Shown: positions 8,925 through 17,162 of the stretch, in pieces | How the letters are laid out: the number at the start of each line of letters is the position of its first letter | Numbering within the stretch: position 1 is the stretch's first letter | Assembly: GCA_020846145.1 (NCBI GenBank) | Contig: JADLEL010000213.1 | Span: forward strand, 1 to 40,084 | Direction of reading: 5' to 3' | DNA: 40,084 nucleotides | DNA from: Pirellulales bacterium | GTDB taxonomy: Bacteria; Planctomycetota; Planctomycetia; Pirellulales; Thermoguttaceae | Notes under the pieces: model-generated | Told to the model about the DNA's origin: nothing | Seen by the model: the letters and a program-made list of their open reading frames with translations, nothing else | Database searches by the model: none | Program-made: the position numbers and the translations under genes

Positions 8925-9260
8925 CATGCCAGGCGGCGGGATTCGAACCTGCAACCCGGCATGTGGTTGATTTTGAGGAAATATCGATATGCCATTTTTC
9001 TGCGCCCGATAATGCAGTTTGGGATTTCCGACCCTGGCATGTACCGGTATGGCGAGACGGTGTTCCCGCGGGAGGCCCGGAATAACTGTGAAAGCCGCCA
9101 AAATCCGGTTCCTTCTTCAAGCCGACATCAATCAATATCGGGAGAGGCTCATTTCCGTTGATGGGCCGCATCCACTCGGCGCATCGCTGCAAGTAGGCAA
9201 TCCCCCGGCAAGGGACAACATTCGCCGCCAATATGGCAGCGGATGACGTATATTTGACCG
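8925..9260. other. Intergenic region without a gene
   Basis: I see no protein gene here. Minus-strand bases about 8930-8965 contain a tRNA T-arm-like string (GGTTCGAATCCCGCC), but no matching acceptor, D or anticodon arm, so it is at best a tRNA relic. Confidence 0.5.
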
Positions 9261-9273
9261 GGAGGCCGTGAAG

Positions 9274-9495
9274 ATGCTACCGACAGTTGACGAAAATATC
9301 GTGCACGCGCGCAACGAATCGTGGCGCGGCGAGCCTGTGGCATTGGCCGACGGCAGTTCGTTGGATATCGGCTCCTTGTCTCACGATCGGCTCGTCGAAT
9401 TGCAATGGGAGCAAGAGCGCGACTTCGCCCGCCGGTTTCTCGCGGCCGACAAAGGATCGCCGGCCCGCGCCGCGGCGGTGCGCCGCGCTTTAAGA
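9274..9495 (+). pseudogene. Truncated gene, N-terminal fragment (methyltransferase-like?)
   Basis: An ATG at 9274 follows a good ribosome site (GGAGG at 9261-9265). It opens a coding-looking frame with MLPTVDENIVHARNESWRG and LVELQWEQERDFARR. After about residue 72 the host-like coding pattern stops, and the frame runs into the oppositely oriented gene at 9508. The motif pattern reminds me of the N-terminus of planctomycete class I SAM-dependent methyltransferases, a weak recollection that a search must confirm. The rest of the gene is missing or displaced; the fragment at 10,391-10,498 could be its end or that of another gene. Confidence 0.45.
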
Positions 9496-9507
9496 TACGA
9501 CTACTTT

Positions 9508-10392
9508 TCAAAATTTCCTGAACGAAAGAAATGCCAAGGGCAGTGAAATAAGACAAAACAGCACTCCGCATCCCAGCCCAATCAAAGCACCAGACCAAAG
9601 CCCATTCGTCGCTGCGACCCGATTCAGATAGATTGCCTGGCCTGCGACTCCACAGGCTGCGGCGAACAGCACGCCTTCGGGGAAGATGCGAAGGACTAAC
9701 CACTTCTTGCCCCGAAAGAGTCGTCTTAGCATTAGTCCCACGATACCGCCCAGCACCGCCCCGATGAACGCCGCCACCATGATCCCAAAGAGCGCCCCTT
9801 GGACCGCACCTATGACCAATCCGATAAATCCACCCAAACCTTTCCTGAATTGCGGCACGACAAGAGGCAAGTCTTTCTCGGAAGTTGCAACGTGGGCAAC
9901 CGCCATCAACAGGCCCCATACGCAGCCCCCAATGCACGCCGCCCACCTTGCCCACGGCATCGCCGCGACTGCCGCCCCCACGACCGTACCGAAAGAAACG
10001 GCAACAGCGACGATTTTCAAAACCGTGAACGCGACGTCGCGCCAAGTTGCATCCTTCAACACGAGTGAATTCTCCTCGTCCTCGTCAAGCTCGTCATCCG
10101 CTTCCGGTTCCTCGTCGCCATCCAACTCGTCGTCGTCTCCCGCACCGTCCGCCAAGTCGCCAAAGAACCAAGCAGCAAAATCATCGACCAGTTGGTAATT
10201 CGGGTCGGTGCGACGGAGTTCCAAGTCCGTCAGAGGCACGACCTCTTCCCCTTCATCGGTGCGCATCCTACACAGGATGCCGTCTTCCTCGTCCCAGCCA
10301 ATCTCACGATCCAACGCAATAATCTTGACCCTGCGGAGAGGCGATGGATTCAAAAACTCCTCTTGTGGGCAATACGTTGCCTCCACGGGCAT
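9508..10392 (-). CDS. Multi-pass membrane protein with N-terminal soluble domain
   Basis: A protein of about 294 residues if translation begins at the ATG at 10,392; the frame is open further upstream but enters sequence belonging to another gene. Residues 1-75 form a small soluble domain containing VKIIALDREIGWDEEDGILC, as in short planctomycete proteins of unknown role. A very acidic linker follows (about 80-110, runs of Asp and Glu), then four or more glycine-rich transmembrane helices (about 120-290) with GxxxG-like spacing. I cannot assign a function. It lies between two plus-strand gene fragments, so it looks inserted into an older gene or operon. No clear Shine-Dalgarno sequence is visible at this start. 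Confidence 0.75.
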   Translation of the reverse strand: MPVEATYCPQEEFLNPSPLRRVKIIALDREIGWDEEDGILCRMRTDEGEEVVPLTDLELRRTDPNYQLVDDFAAWFFGDLADGAGDDDELDGDEEPEADDELDEDEENSLVLKDATWRDVAFTVLKIVAVAVSFGTVVGAAVAAMPWARWAACIGGCVWGLLMAVAHVATSEKDLPLVVPQFRKGLGGFIGLVIGAVQGALFGIMVAAFIGAVLGGIVGLMLRRLFRGKKWLVLRIFPEGVLFAAACGVAGQAIYLNRVAATNGLWSGALIGLGCGVLFCLISLPLAFLSFRKF

Positions 10393-10498
10393 GCGCGAAA
10401 TGATTTTCGGCGAGGCGCCGGCTTGGGAAGAGATCGTGCGGGGATTGGGGAAACTGGAAAAGCGGATTAATGAACATCGGGAACGAGCAAATCCATGA
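10391..10498 (+). pseudogene. C-terminal fragment of an operon gene upstream of the PglZ remnant
   Basis: The frame reads MIFGEAPAWEEIVRGLGKLE and continues for about 12 residues to a TGA at 10,496-10,498. That stop overlaps the ATG of the next remnant (ATGA), the signature of a translationally coupled operon. The helical tail is coding-like, but its body is absent: upstream is the oppositely oriented membrane-protein gene. The family is not identified. Confidence 0.45.
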
Positions 10499-10759
10499 AC
10501 AATACGCTTTGGAAAGCGGTGCGGGCCTTGCTGGCGCACGCGACGCGATAAAATCTCCGCGATGCGGTTGCGGGAGTAGCGCTATGGACCGATGCCGACA
10601 GCCAGTGGCGGCCGGTGGTGGAGCAACTGTGCGGGGCTTATGCCGAAACTGTTTACGCTGGGCGAGAACTACGCCGGAAAACGCACGGGAGCGGCGATCT
10701 GGCTGCGCTGCGTCGTCGAACCGGAAGTGTGGGCGGATAAGTTTTCCAATCTCGCCTGA
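10495..10759 (+). pseudogene. PglZ-like (BREX) N-terminal remnant with two frameshifts
   Basis: The pieces read, in three successive frames: MNNTLWKAVRALLAHATR then a stop, then VALWTDADSQWRPVVEQL, then LFTLGENYAGKRTGAAIWLR followed by CVVEP and a TGA at 10,757. A DxDxQW-like segment, a LxLGE segment and an AIWLRC(V)V segment in this order resemble the N-terminal part of PglZ, the alkaline-phosphatase-superfamily protein of BREX phage-defence systems. The catalytic domain is absent. The start overlaps the preceding gene's stop. The gene is dead: two frameshifts plus truncation. Confidence 0.5.
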
Positions 10760-10885
10760 TTACGCCAAGCTGTTCGCTGTATTCCTTTGCTTGCCACCCG
10801 CCCCCGGCTTTTACTAAGCTGAATAGAGCGGCAAACCGACGCATCTCTCTTTGCGTTTCTGCAACCTTTTTCTGGAGTTCTCACG

Positions 10886-11109
10886 ATGTTCCGAATATTC
10901 TTGTATTTCTTGTGTTTCACGGCTGTAGTTCGGGCAATTCGTTTCGGCACGGAATTATCCTTCATGCCGGATTCCGGTTATTTCTGCTTTTTTTCTACGT
11001 CAGCGCATTCTCGATCGTCGTCGATCTCGCCATCGCCCTGTACAAGGACTTGCTGAAGTGGCGGATGCAGCGTGCCGAGGATGTCGAAGTCGATCATTTC
11101 GCGGAATAG
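10886..11109 (+). pseudogene. Frameshifted small membrane protein
   Basis: GGAG at 10,874-10,877 sits eight bases before the ATG at 10,886. The first frame gives MFRIFLYFLCFTAVVRAIRF and onward to about residue 33. Host-like coding continues one frame over, with LFLLFFYVSAFSIVVDLAIA and LYKDLLKWRMQRAEDVEVDH, to a TAG ending at 11,109. The span is one base short of a multiple of three, so a single-base deletion near 10,980 would explain it. Two hydrophobic segments suggest a 74-residue membrane protein. An assembly error is an alternative. Confidence 0.5.
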
Positions 11110-11640
11110 GACATTAGCGTTAAAGCCGATACCGACTTGTTGCATATCCGTGCCCGGCAAACAAATTGCGGCAATCAAGGCTGTGGGGGTGATCGATTCG
11201 ATCGCGCGGCCTTCTGGCTGCGCCGCTGTCGCGCTCCGAAGGGGCATAATGACCCGGAACACCAAAAGCCACTGGAACGCGCTACGCGCTGCGCTAGCGC
11301 GTTTGGTGACCGCGCCACCCGTCGGGGCGTGTTTGGAGAGGGCCGGAACCTGACTTCGGAATTGCGCGCGCATCGCCATCAATTCTTGCTTAAGCCGCGA
11401 ACGCGTGGCTTGCCCCGTATAAATCTTGTTGAATTTCGCGAGAAGCCCGGAAAATTGCCATTTTCTTCAACTCCGCGCTCGTTACATCTGCCTTAGGCTT
11501 AATTTTCCCCAAAAACCGGGCATAAATAGTGAGGCAGCGGCTTAGCTCTTGCAAAGCCGCAATTTCCGGCGGCCGGAGCGTCTCGTTTTCGATGGCGCCA
11601 TTCCAACATGTACGACAGTTTCAATAACGCATGGCTTAGC
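11110..11640 (-). other. Degraded sequence with minus-strand coding fragments
   Basis: No intact gene is visible. On the minus strand a coding-like piece runs from about 11,600 to 11,465 (containing PPEIAALQELSRCLTIYARF and KPKADVTSAELKKMA). It continues after a frameshift near 11,460 as AKFNKIYTGQATRSRLKQEL and MAMRAQFRSQV (to about 11,350). Between 11,110 and 11,350 both strands have open frames and I cannot decide which, if either, was coding. The family is unknown. Confidence 0.35.
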
Positions 11641-11797
11641 TATCAATGACGGTTCGTATTCGGCCTCCTCCAGCCTCGCTTCGTCGGCGGGGCGACACGT
11701 TTCCTCAACGTAATCGCCCTGCCGGAGGAGCCGAATCGCTGGCCGTAGCGAGAAACCCGGCCAAATTGAAGAAGTATCGTAAAAAAGTCCCCCGTAT

Positions 11798-11831
11798 GCC
11801 CCGTGCCGTGCGTTGCGGCGCGGGGCTTTTT
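11798..11831 (+). terminator. Rho-independent terminator upstream of the exonuclease gene
   Basis: GCCCCGTGCCG (11,798-11,808) pairs with CGGCGCGGGGC (11,816-11,826), with one G-T wobble, and is followed by TTTTT. It must serve an older plus-strand gene whose body is no longer recognisable. Confidence 0.7.
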
Positions 11832-11869
11832 GTTTCTTGTGCAAGCCCCAATAGACAGGAGGAGATCGT

Positions 11870-12177
11870 GTGTTCGAGCGATTTAAGAACCTGAAACTCG
11901 ACCGCAAGCTGGTCGTCTTGAGCCTGGACGCCACCGGCGCGGACTACAAGACCGACCGGATCGTGCAATTTGCCCTGTTGAGCATTACGCCGGATAACGC
12001 CCCCCAAGTGTTCGCCGCCGACGTGAATCCCGGCATGCCCATTTCCGCGGAAGCGTCGGCGGTGCACGGCGTCGCCGACAAGGACGTCGCGGATTCCCGG
12101 TGTTTTTCCCGATATGCCCAGGAGGTCTGGGAGTATCTCGGCGACGCGGTGCTGGTCGGCTACGACATCAAACGGTT
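11870..12177 (+). pseudogene. DnaQ-like exonuclease, 5' half, disrupted by integration
   Basis: A GTG at 11,870 preceded by GGAGGAG opens a frame with LVVLSLDATGADYKTDRIVQ and VLVGYDIKR, the Exo I and Exo II regions of the DnaQ/RNase-T exonuclease superfamily. The host reading ends at TT (12,176-12,177), where the integrated element begins. Joined to 22,388 the frame continues as DIKRFALPLLIKEFERCGRK without gap or overlap. Catalytic residues already look lost: the usual DxETTG is SLDATG, and the usual FDLP is FALP. The copy was therefore probably non-catalytic, or a divergent paralogue, before the insertion. About 100 residues are encoded on this side. Confidence 0.8.
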
Positions 12178-12187
12178 ATATACGGTT
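12176..12187. other. attL: left junction of the integrated element
   Basis: Host sequence ATCAAACGG is followed by TT (12,176-12,177), then element sequence ATATACGGTT. TT is the only dinucleotide shared with the right junction, as expected for large serine integrases, which exchange at a 2-bp core. TACGGTT at 12,181-12,187 is the inverted match of AACCGTA at the right end. Confidence 0.7.
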
Positions 12188-12206
12188 TCACCCATAATAA
12201 ACAATT

Positions 12207-14054
12207 TTATTTGCTAGCCCTAAATTCCTGCAATAGTTTTTCAACGTCCGGCATTATATCATTCCACTTGGTTTTTGGAAAGGTACAAATTAGCTTTTTG
12301 CCGGATGCAATGCTTCCTGGCGGAACTACGTCTATTATTTTTCCGGTCTTGAAGTGGACACGGTAGAACCGACCCTTCTTCGACATTCGGCGTTCGGTGA
12401 CGTATTCCAGGAAACCTTTTGGCAAATCGAGATTGTATTCATCATTCAGGGCATCCAACGTAAAAGCCAAAAACTCACCGTCACCTGAATGTCTTTTTTC
12501 CTTATCATACCCCCTGGAATACATTTTTATATGCCCAACGGAGAACACATCGATTTTCTCAATGAATCTACGTAGGTGTGCCCTTATCTTTAATCGGGTG
12601 ATGGGATCTCGGGCTTCTTTTAATGTTTCTAGATCATGTTTCCAATTAGTAAATGATTGGAGGCTCTTTTGCTCCTTATCAAAGGTTTGCCGATCATTTT
12701 CAAGGGCTTTTTTGATTTCTACCTGGCGACCCTCTAGTTCAGTGATTTTTTCCTCGTATTTTTCACGAGCAGAGGGGGATTTCGATTCCCCGACAGCGTT
12801 TACAAAATTACCAATTCTCTCAGCAATATCACGCAACTCGGCCTCCATACCTTCAATCCTTTGTTGAATTGCGTAAATAAGCATCGATTGCTCATCTGGA
12901 TTAGGTAAAACTTGTACTGGTTGTAATTTATGACAGTTGTCAAGAATTGAGGATTCGACCTCATCGTACCTCACACTATGTATTTTGCACTTAACCCCTC
13001 GTCTGGCGTTATCACAAACCAGGTAAGAATGTCTCCCATCACCCTTGTAGGCCATTGCCCCACCACAGTAGGCACACTTAATGATATTGGGAAAAAGGTT
13101 CCGTACCTTACCATTCCGACCGCCAGTGCCTTTGTTTTCCTTATATGTACTCTGAACTGAATGAAACAATCCCGGCTCAATAATCTTTGGGTAATAATCT
13201 GGAATCGGATTGCCTACGGGAATCCTTTTTCCTTTAACCTTACGATAGAATTGAAGCACCCCCATGACGGCGGGATTCTTCAGTATTTTTTGAATGTAGC
13301 ATCCGTGCCAACCTTCGCTTTTACTATTGGCATTTGGAGGAGGCGTCCAAGCTGCTTTCTCATTGAGTATTCTAGCAATACTATCTTTACCAATACCTTT
13401 CCTTTTGAGATCGAAAATCATCCGAATTGCATCTGCGGCCTCGGGAATAGCATTTAGCGACTCGATTTCAACATATCTTTTGTCTTTGTTTTTGACCGTT
13501 TTAATCCATGCGGGATCACGACGTGCCGTGATTTTTCCATCAAGAGCATCTTTCCGCTTCTTTTCCCAATTAGCTTTGCCTAAATCACTTCTGCGCTGTG
13601 AGGATTCGTGAGCACTTTCTACTTTTCCAAAAAGTTTCCACGATAAGCCTTTACTTAGGGATTCCTTCGTATAATCCGTATCATCGTCGAGGGTATGAAT
13701 GGTGATGTCATTACTCAACAAAGCCTTGACGGTATCAAATGATGTAATAAATTCTTCGCGACTTAACCGGTCGATACTTTCGACTAATAAAATGCTACCT
13801 GGGGGAATTTGACCGGCTTCTACCATTTTCAGAAATCGCCCTAACGCTCCTTTTTTGCGATGCGTCCCATGATAACCCGAAAGTCCCCTGTCGGTCATAC
13901 GCAAGGATTCATCTAGAACATGATTATTCCTTGCCGCCCATGACTTAGCCATATCAAGCTGGCGGCGTTCAGAATCACCCATTGCCTGTTCGGGTGTCGA
14001 AAAACGGATGTAAGAATATACCCGCCGAGGTTTCGTAAGATTTACGTTTGGCAT
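12207..14054 (-). CDS. Large serine recombinase / integrase
   Basis: This 615-residue protein should catalyse integration of the element. The N-terminal resolvase domain (about 1-150) has the nucleophile motif YIRFSTPEQ and the downstream LLVESIDRLSREEF. A recombinase DNA-binding domain follows (about 170-300), then a zinc-ribbon segment with CAYCGG and a later Cys pair (about 320-365). A charged coiled-coil stretch (about 395-480), typical of large serine integrases, and a C-terminal tail complete it. Length is usual for the family. It starts at the ATG at 14,054, with GGTCAGGAAA just upstream, and its 3' end lies 30 bases from attL, the usual position for an integrase. A structured repeat (14,090-14,159) lies upstream. 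Confidence 0.95.
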   Translation of the reverse strand: MPNVNLTKPRRVYSYIRFSTPEQAMGDSERRQLDMAKSWAARNNHVLDESLRMTDRGLSGYHGTHRKKGALGRFLKMVEAGQIPPGSILLVESIDRLSREEFITSFDTVKALLSNDITIHTLDDDTDYTKESLSKGLSWKLFGKVESAHESSQRRSDLGKANWEKKRKDALDGKITARRDPAWIKTVKNKDKRYVEIESLNAIPEAADAIRMIFDLKRKGIGKDSIARILNEKAAWTPPPNANSKSEGWHGCYIQKILKNPAVMGVLQFYRKVKGKRIPVGNPIPDYYPKIIEPGLFHSVQSTYKENKGTGGRNGKVRNLFPNIIKCAYCGGAMAYKGDGRHSYLVCDNARRGVKCKIHSVRYDEVESSILDNCHKLQPVQVLPNPDEQSMLIYAIQQRIEGMEAELRDIAERIGNFVNAVGESKSPSAREKYEEKITELEGRQVEIKKALENDRQTFDKEQKSLQSFTNWKHDLETLKEARDPITRLKIRAHLRRFIEKIDVFSVGHIKMYSRGYDKEKRHSGDGEFLAFTLDALNDEYNLDLPKGFLEYVTERRMSKKGRFYRVHFKTGKIIDVVPPGSIASGKKLICTFPKTKWNDIMPDVEKLLQEFRASK

Positions 14055-14089
14055 TTTCCTGACCTTTCCCTGACCGTAAGTTGTTAAAG

Positions 14090-14159
14090 AGGGCGGCGTG
14101 GCTACTCGGTCAGGAGTAATAGCCCAGTTAGAAGCGCGACCAACTAACTGTGCCGCCCT
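14090..14159 (-). repeat. Recombinase-linked structured repeat, copy C
   Basis: AGGGCGGC (14,090-14,097) pairs with GCCGCCCT (14,152-14,159). Inside, AGTTAG (14,126-14,131) pairs with CTAACT (14,144-14,149). The string AATAGCCCAGTTAG at 14,118-14,131 matches 13 of 14 bases in copy B (22,233-22,246) at a similar distance from a GGGCGG block. It lies 36-105 bases upstream of the integrase start. Confidence 0.55.
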
Positions 14160-14316
14160 TGGGCGTATTAAAAGGATCGCCTACCATGGAACGGGAGTAG
14201 GCGATCCGGGCGGGATATTGGTCGGCGTATAAGGAACCCAATCCAATTCCGCCAACCATTCGTCCCGCATTGTTAGCTCCATGTGCATGTTTGTAATATT
14301 TCTGCGTCCAAGGCAT
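14128..14316 (-). CDS. Possible small protein (62 residues), doubtful
   Basis: The frame begins MPWTQKYYKHAHGANNAGRM and ends within structured repeat C. It overlaps the protease gene by 44 bases. A competing 35-residue frame beginning MHMELTMRDEWLAEL starts at the protease stop and ends in proline-rich sequence. Neither has a good ribosome site and neither is recognised. At most one of the two is real. Confidence 0.25.
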   Translation of the reverse strand: MPWTQKYYKHAHGANNAGRMVGGIGLGSLYADQYPARIAYSRSMVGDPFNTPKGGTVSWSRF

Positions 14317-14839
14317 AATTTCGTATCAGTCCCGCGCCATCGGCAATCGAGCATGCCCCGATTTTATCGGGGAGTATGGCTAAATGATCTGGAGTCAGAT
14401 TTGTAGCCATCATGGTGTACTGTTTACCGTTCCAAATGCCCTCGTTTTCAATTAAGGGAAACAGTAATCCGGTTGAAACCTCCATCATTTTCTTGCTTTG
14501 AATTGCATCAAATATTCGGGAATCAACCTTTTTAACCCGTTCAATATCAATCCAAGCGTCGGTTTTCAACTTTTTACCAGAATATCGCGTATTAAAAATC
14601 GTGCCGATTTTCTGCTGATTGAATATCGCGGGATTTCCGGCAAACCCGTTGCCAGAGCTTTCCATGTCTGGGTGGTAAACGACCACTGGTTTTCCATTCC
14701 AGAGGTCCGTGGATTTTCTAAGTTCGGCTTCGGGGTAAAAAACTGGCCCACGTGAACCGTTGTGAACGCCTTCGCATATCATTACCGTTGGCACTACGTA
14801 GTGATCGCGGCCTTCGAGTTGGCGAATTCCGATATGCAT
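14273..14839 (-). CDS. DUF2213-type phage prohead protease
   Basis: This 188-residue protein resembles the DUF2213 family of putative head-maturation proteases found beside phage capsid genes. Visible landmarks are LWNGKPVVVYHPD (about 46-58, the usual GKPV-x-DHP position), MMEVSTGLLF (about 117-126, a likely Ser region) and NLTPDHLAILPDKIGACS (about 147-164, the characteristic Leu-x-x-Asp-His-Leu-x-x-Leu-Pro block with the conserved His). The ATG follows AGGAG. In phages such a gene normally sits next to a portal or capsid gene; here both are missing, so its substrate would have to come from another phage if it acts at all. Confidence 0.7.
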   Translation of the reverse strand: MHIGIRQLEGRDHYVVPTVMICEGVHNGSRGPVFYPEAELRKSTDLWNGKPVVVYHPDMESSGNGFAGNPAIFNQQKIGTIFNTRYSGKKLKTDAWIDIERVKKVDSRIFDAIQSKKMMEVSTGLLFPLIENEGIWNGKQYTMMATNLTPDHLAILPDKIGACSIADGAGLIRNYALDAEILQTCTWS

Positions 14840-14849
14840 GGCAGATCTC

Positions 14850-15056
14850 CTAATTGCCGTCGGTTTCGCCGAAATCGTAATCGGGCAAATTAAGGGTTTC
14901 TTCGTTTTCGACGGTCTCAGCCTTGGCTTTATTCTGCTTTGCTTTTGGTTTAGCTCCCGTCTTTAGCCTGGGATCGGGAATCAGTCCAAAATTCGGCCTG
15001 GGGAGTGGTAATACATTGTCATCTTTTCTGACGTTACAAACATAAGCGTGTTTCAT
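14850..15056 (-). CDS. Small hypothetical protein, Lys/Ala-rich middle
   Basis: A 68-residue protein beginning MKHAYVCNVRKDDNVLPLPR, with a Lys/Ala-rich stretch (KPKAKQNKAKAE) and an acidic tail. AAAAGGAG lies 6-8 bases upstream of the ATG, so translation is likely. It sits in the phage module between the protease and an unknown gene, with short spacers suggesting one transcript. The function is unknown; a small head-associated protein would fit the position. Confidence 0.6.
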   Translation of the reverse strand: MKHAYVCNVRKDDNVLPLPRPNFGLIPDPRLKTGAKPKAKQNKAKAETVENEETLNLPDYDFGETDGN

Positions 15057-15079
15057 TGCATAACTCCTTTTGATTAGAA

Positions 15080-15580
15080 TTAAACTTCAATTTTGTTGAC
15101 AGCTTCCAAAAACTTTGCGTTTTTTTCCTTATTGACGAATGCCGTAGCTTCGCGCAACGCTCGAACCGGTGGCTTGCTCGCGTCGAGTTCTTGTTTAAGT
15201 TCGTCTAACCGCCGTTTCATCAACCATACGTTGGCCTTAAATCGTTTTAGATTGTTTACGGCCAGCCTTTCGTCGCATGGCGGAGGCGGTGTAACCACTT
15301 GTTCGGTGAGGTTATTTTTCGCTTCATTAACGACAATTCGTTTATATTCTTCAAAACGATCTATCGCTCGGCGTAACATTTCCTCCTGATACGTAATCTG
15401 GATACGGAGCCTTTCCTGCCGGTCGAATGGAGGCTCCATAAATGGCCCTAACGGATCGATATCACGCATGGCCCCATCGCTGAAAATCAGCCATCCGCCA
15501 ATCGGTATGCAGTCGTTGCCGTGTTTGGAGTCAAAATACCCTATCCGTTGAGTTACGGTCATTCTGTCAAAATCAAACAT
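15080..15580 (-). CDS. Hypothetical phage-module protein (166 residues)
   Basis: Residues 1-55 are mixed and include IPIGGWLIFSDGAMRDIDPL. Residues about 58-160 are strongly helical and charged (QERLRIQITYQEEMLRRAID, KRRLDELKQELDASK), probably a coiled coil. I do not recognise the family. It follows the terminase large-subunit gene by 13 bases and is preceded by an AAGGAAT ribosome site, so it belongs to the same operon. In complete phages this place is usually taken by the portal gene, which this is not by size or motifs. Confidence 0.7.
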   Translation of the reverse strand: MFDFDRMTVTQRIGYFDSKHGNDCIPIGGWLIFSDGAMRDIDPLGPFMEPPFDRQERLRIQITYQEEMLRRAIDRFEEYKRIVVNEAKNNLTEQVVTPPPPCDERLAVNNLKRFKANVWLMKRRLDELKQELDASKPPVRALREATAFVNKEKNAKFLEAVNKIEV

Positions 15581-15593
15581 TTTGGATTCCTTT

Positions 15594-16991
15594 CTATAAC
15601 GCGCCTATGCGAATAGGTCTGTGAAATGCAATATCCGCGACGCCCGCCACTACGTTGGCTAGGTCGTCGTGGCTGTTAGGCGGGTGATCGATCATATCTC
15701 GGCCACCGCTCCGTGTTCGGCGTTCAAGTGATGCCAATTGATTCACTAACATTTCATTATCAAGTAATTCGATTTCATTGGAACATACGCGAGGAATCAA
15801 CTCGGCATATAACAAAGATTTATTCTTATCCGCTTTGTCATAACGAATGCCGGCAGCTTCAAACGCCCCTTTAACAAATTCTGCCGCGTAATTGTCGCCA
15901 GTAACTTTCCGCAACCAATAGCGTTTAAGTTCTTCTGTGATTTTTCCAATCACCTGATGCGGATTAAATGGTGGCTTATAAACCTTCACGTAATCGAGAA
16001 TTACAATTCGGCCTTGTCTGTGGGCGATTGCGACGGCCGCATCATCCGAACGCCCCCCACCTAAATCCACGAATGCGTGATATCGTAGATCATTTTTTGG
16101 CAACAATTCATAACGGCCTTTGACTACTAATTGTTCGATAACGCTCCTGGGGAGGTATTCGGCAACGTCATCACGAAACTCCCCAAGGTATTCGGCCTTG
16201 GCGGATGCCAAATCTTCGGCCAGGGCTTCATTTACAACATCCTGAGGTAACGTAGGGTTCATCGTGCGGCTTGGGCTATTCCAAACAAGTACCTTGGCAT
16301 TGGGATTGCCAAAGTTTTTTTTGTACTGCGTATAACACCATCCCCGCATTGCATAAGGCGAGCTAATACAGATCAATTTCCCCCTGGTAGTTGCAAGGCT
16401 CGGTTTGATAGCTCGTACTAATTCCGAATCACTCCTAACTCGGCAATCGGCGTCGTATCCGAAAAAGCAGGCTTCATCAACGATGGCCGCGAGCAATGTG
16501 AAGCCGCGGACCGTCCGCCAGTCCCCTGCCATAATGTCAACGCGGTTTCCATTGGTAAGGTCGAAACCGCCGTAATCTTCGTTTTCGATCTGGGCTTGGA
16601 GTAACGGAGTTTCAAATATGGCCAACGTATAGTCTTTAACAACCTGCGCTTGCCACTTCGTGGGGGCTACAATTCCAACTACCCCAGTTTCCCCCTTGGA
16701 GAGTTTTCGCTCCTTACCGGATAAAACTGCTTCGTAGGCTCCGATAAGTGCCGCTATTCTGGACTTGCCCGAACGCCTCCCCGTTAGGAACAACGCCGTG
16801 TCGTAATTGTTTTCCAGTACGCTATCGACATCGCGGCCTGTGCATTGTTCAATTACATCGCAATCGCTATCGAGTATTGGCAAACCATAAAGTACCCGCA
16901 AAGCGGCAAACCAATTCCGCCAAGAATCCAGGTCTTCACCTAGATACAGTCGGAAAAGGTTCTCATCGTTTATGGCTTGGATAATGTCCAT
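15594..16991 (-). CDS. Phage terminase large subunit
   Basis: This 465-residue protein is a DNA-packaging motor and nuclease. The ATPase half has TGRRSGKS (Walker A, about 69-76), WQAQVVKDY, and LLAAIVDEACF with the Asp-Glu of Walker B (about 165-175), plus ISSPYAMRG as coupling motif. The nuclease half has YHAFVDLGGGRSDDAA (first Asp, about 305-320), a central acidic region, and HPPNSHDDLANVVAG (last Asp pair, about 438-452), typical of the RNase-H-like fold. The reading frame is intact and the length is normal. The upstream 49-residue gene ends 10 bases before the start. No portal gene follows, so packaging would need a helper. Confidence 0.92.
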   Translation of the reverse strand: MDIIQAINDENLFRLYLGEDLDSWRNWFAALRVLYGLPILDSDCDVIEQCTGRDVDSVLENNYDTALFLTGRRSGKSRIAALIGAYEAVLSGKERKLSKGETGVVGIVAPTKWQAQVVKDYTLAIFETPLLQAQIENEDYGGFDLTNGNRVDIMAGDWRTVRGFTLLAAIVDEACFFGYDADCRVRSDSELVRAIKPSLATTRGKLICISSPYAMRGWCYTQYKKNFGNPNAKVLVWNSPSRTMNPTLPQDVVNEALAEDLASAKAEYLGEFRDDVAEYLPRSVIEQLVVKGRYELLPKNDLRYHAFVDLGGGRSDDAAVAIAHRQGRIVILDYVKVYKPPFNPHQVIGKITEELKRYWLRKVTGDNYAAEFVKGAFEAAGIRYDKADKNKSLLYAELIPRVCSNEIELLDNEMLVNQLASLERRTRSGGRDMIDHPPNSHDDLANVVAGVADIAFHRPIRIGAL

Positions 16992-17001
16992 TGCGATTCG
17001 G

Positions 17002-17151
17002 TTATTCCGTTACTTCCTCGAATTTGTCGGGAAACAGTTCGCAAAGGTTATCATCGCTTTCGATGATATCGCCAGCCGCATACACCTCTGCCACCGTACT
17101 CCATTTGCCAGTGCAAATAATGTGAATCCCGTTTAATAGTCTAAAACTCAT
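17002..17151 (-). CDS. 49-residue phage-module protein
   Basis: This small gene begins MSFRLLNGIHIICTGKWSTV and ends in FPDKFEEVTE. The ATG at 17,151 has a strong GGAGGTT ribosome site 6 bases upstream, and the stop (TAA) lies 10 bases before the terminase large-subunit start. The pattern of a short beta-rich start, a GD turn (AAGDIIESDD) and an acidic end resembles small phage proteins often encoded among packaging genes. I cannot name it. Confidence 0.7.
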   Translation of the reverse strand: MSFRLLNGIHIICTGKWSTVAEVYAAGDIIESDDNLCELFPDKFEEVTE

Positions 17152-17162
17152 GACACAACCTC

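Noticed and set aside
8928-8968. tRNA-like T-arm string on the minus strand (GGTTCGAATCCCGCC)
   Set aside because: No acceptor, anticodon or D arm can be folded at the right distances, and the T stem has a mismatch; at most a tRNA relic.
11072-11496. Two overlapping plus-strand frames (93 and 119 codons)
   Set aside because: They overlap each other and the degraded minus-strand fragments; no motif or ribosome site favours them.
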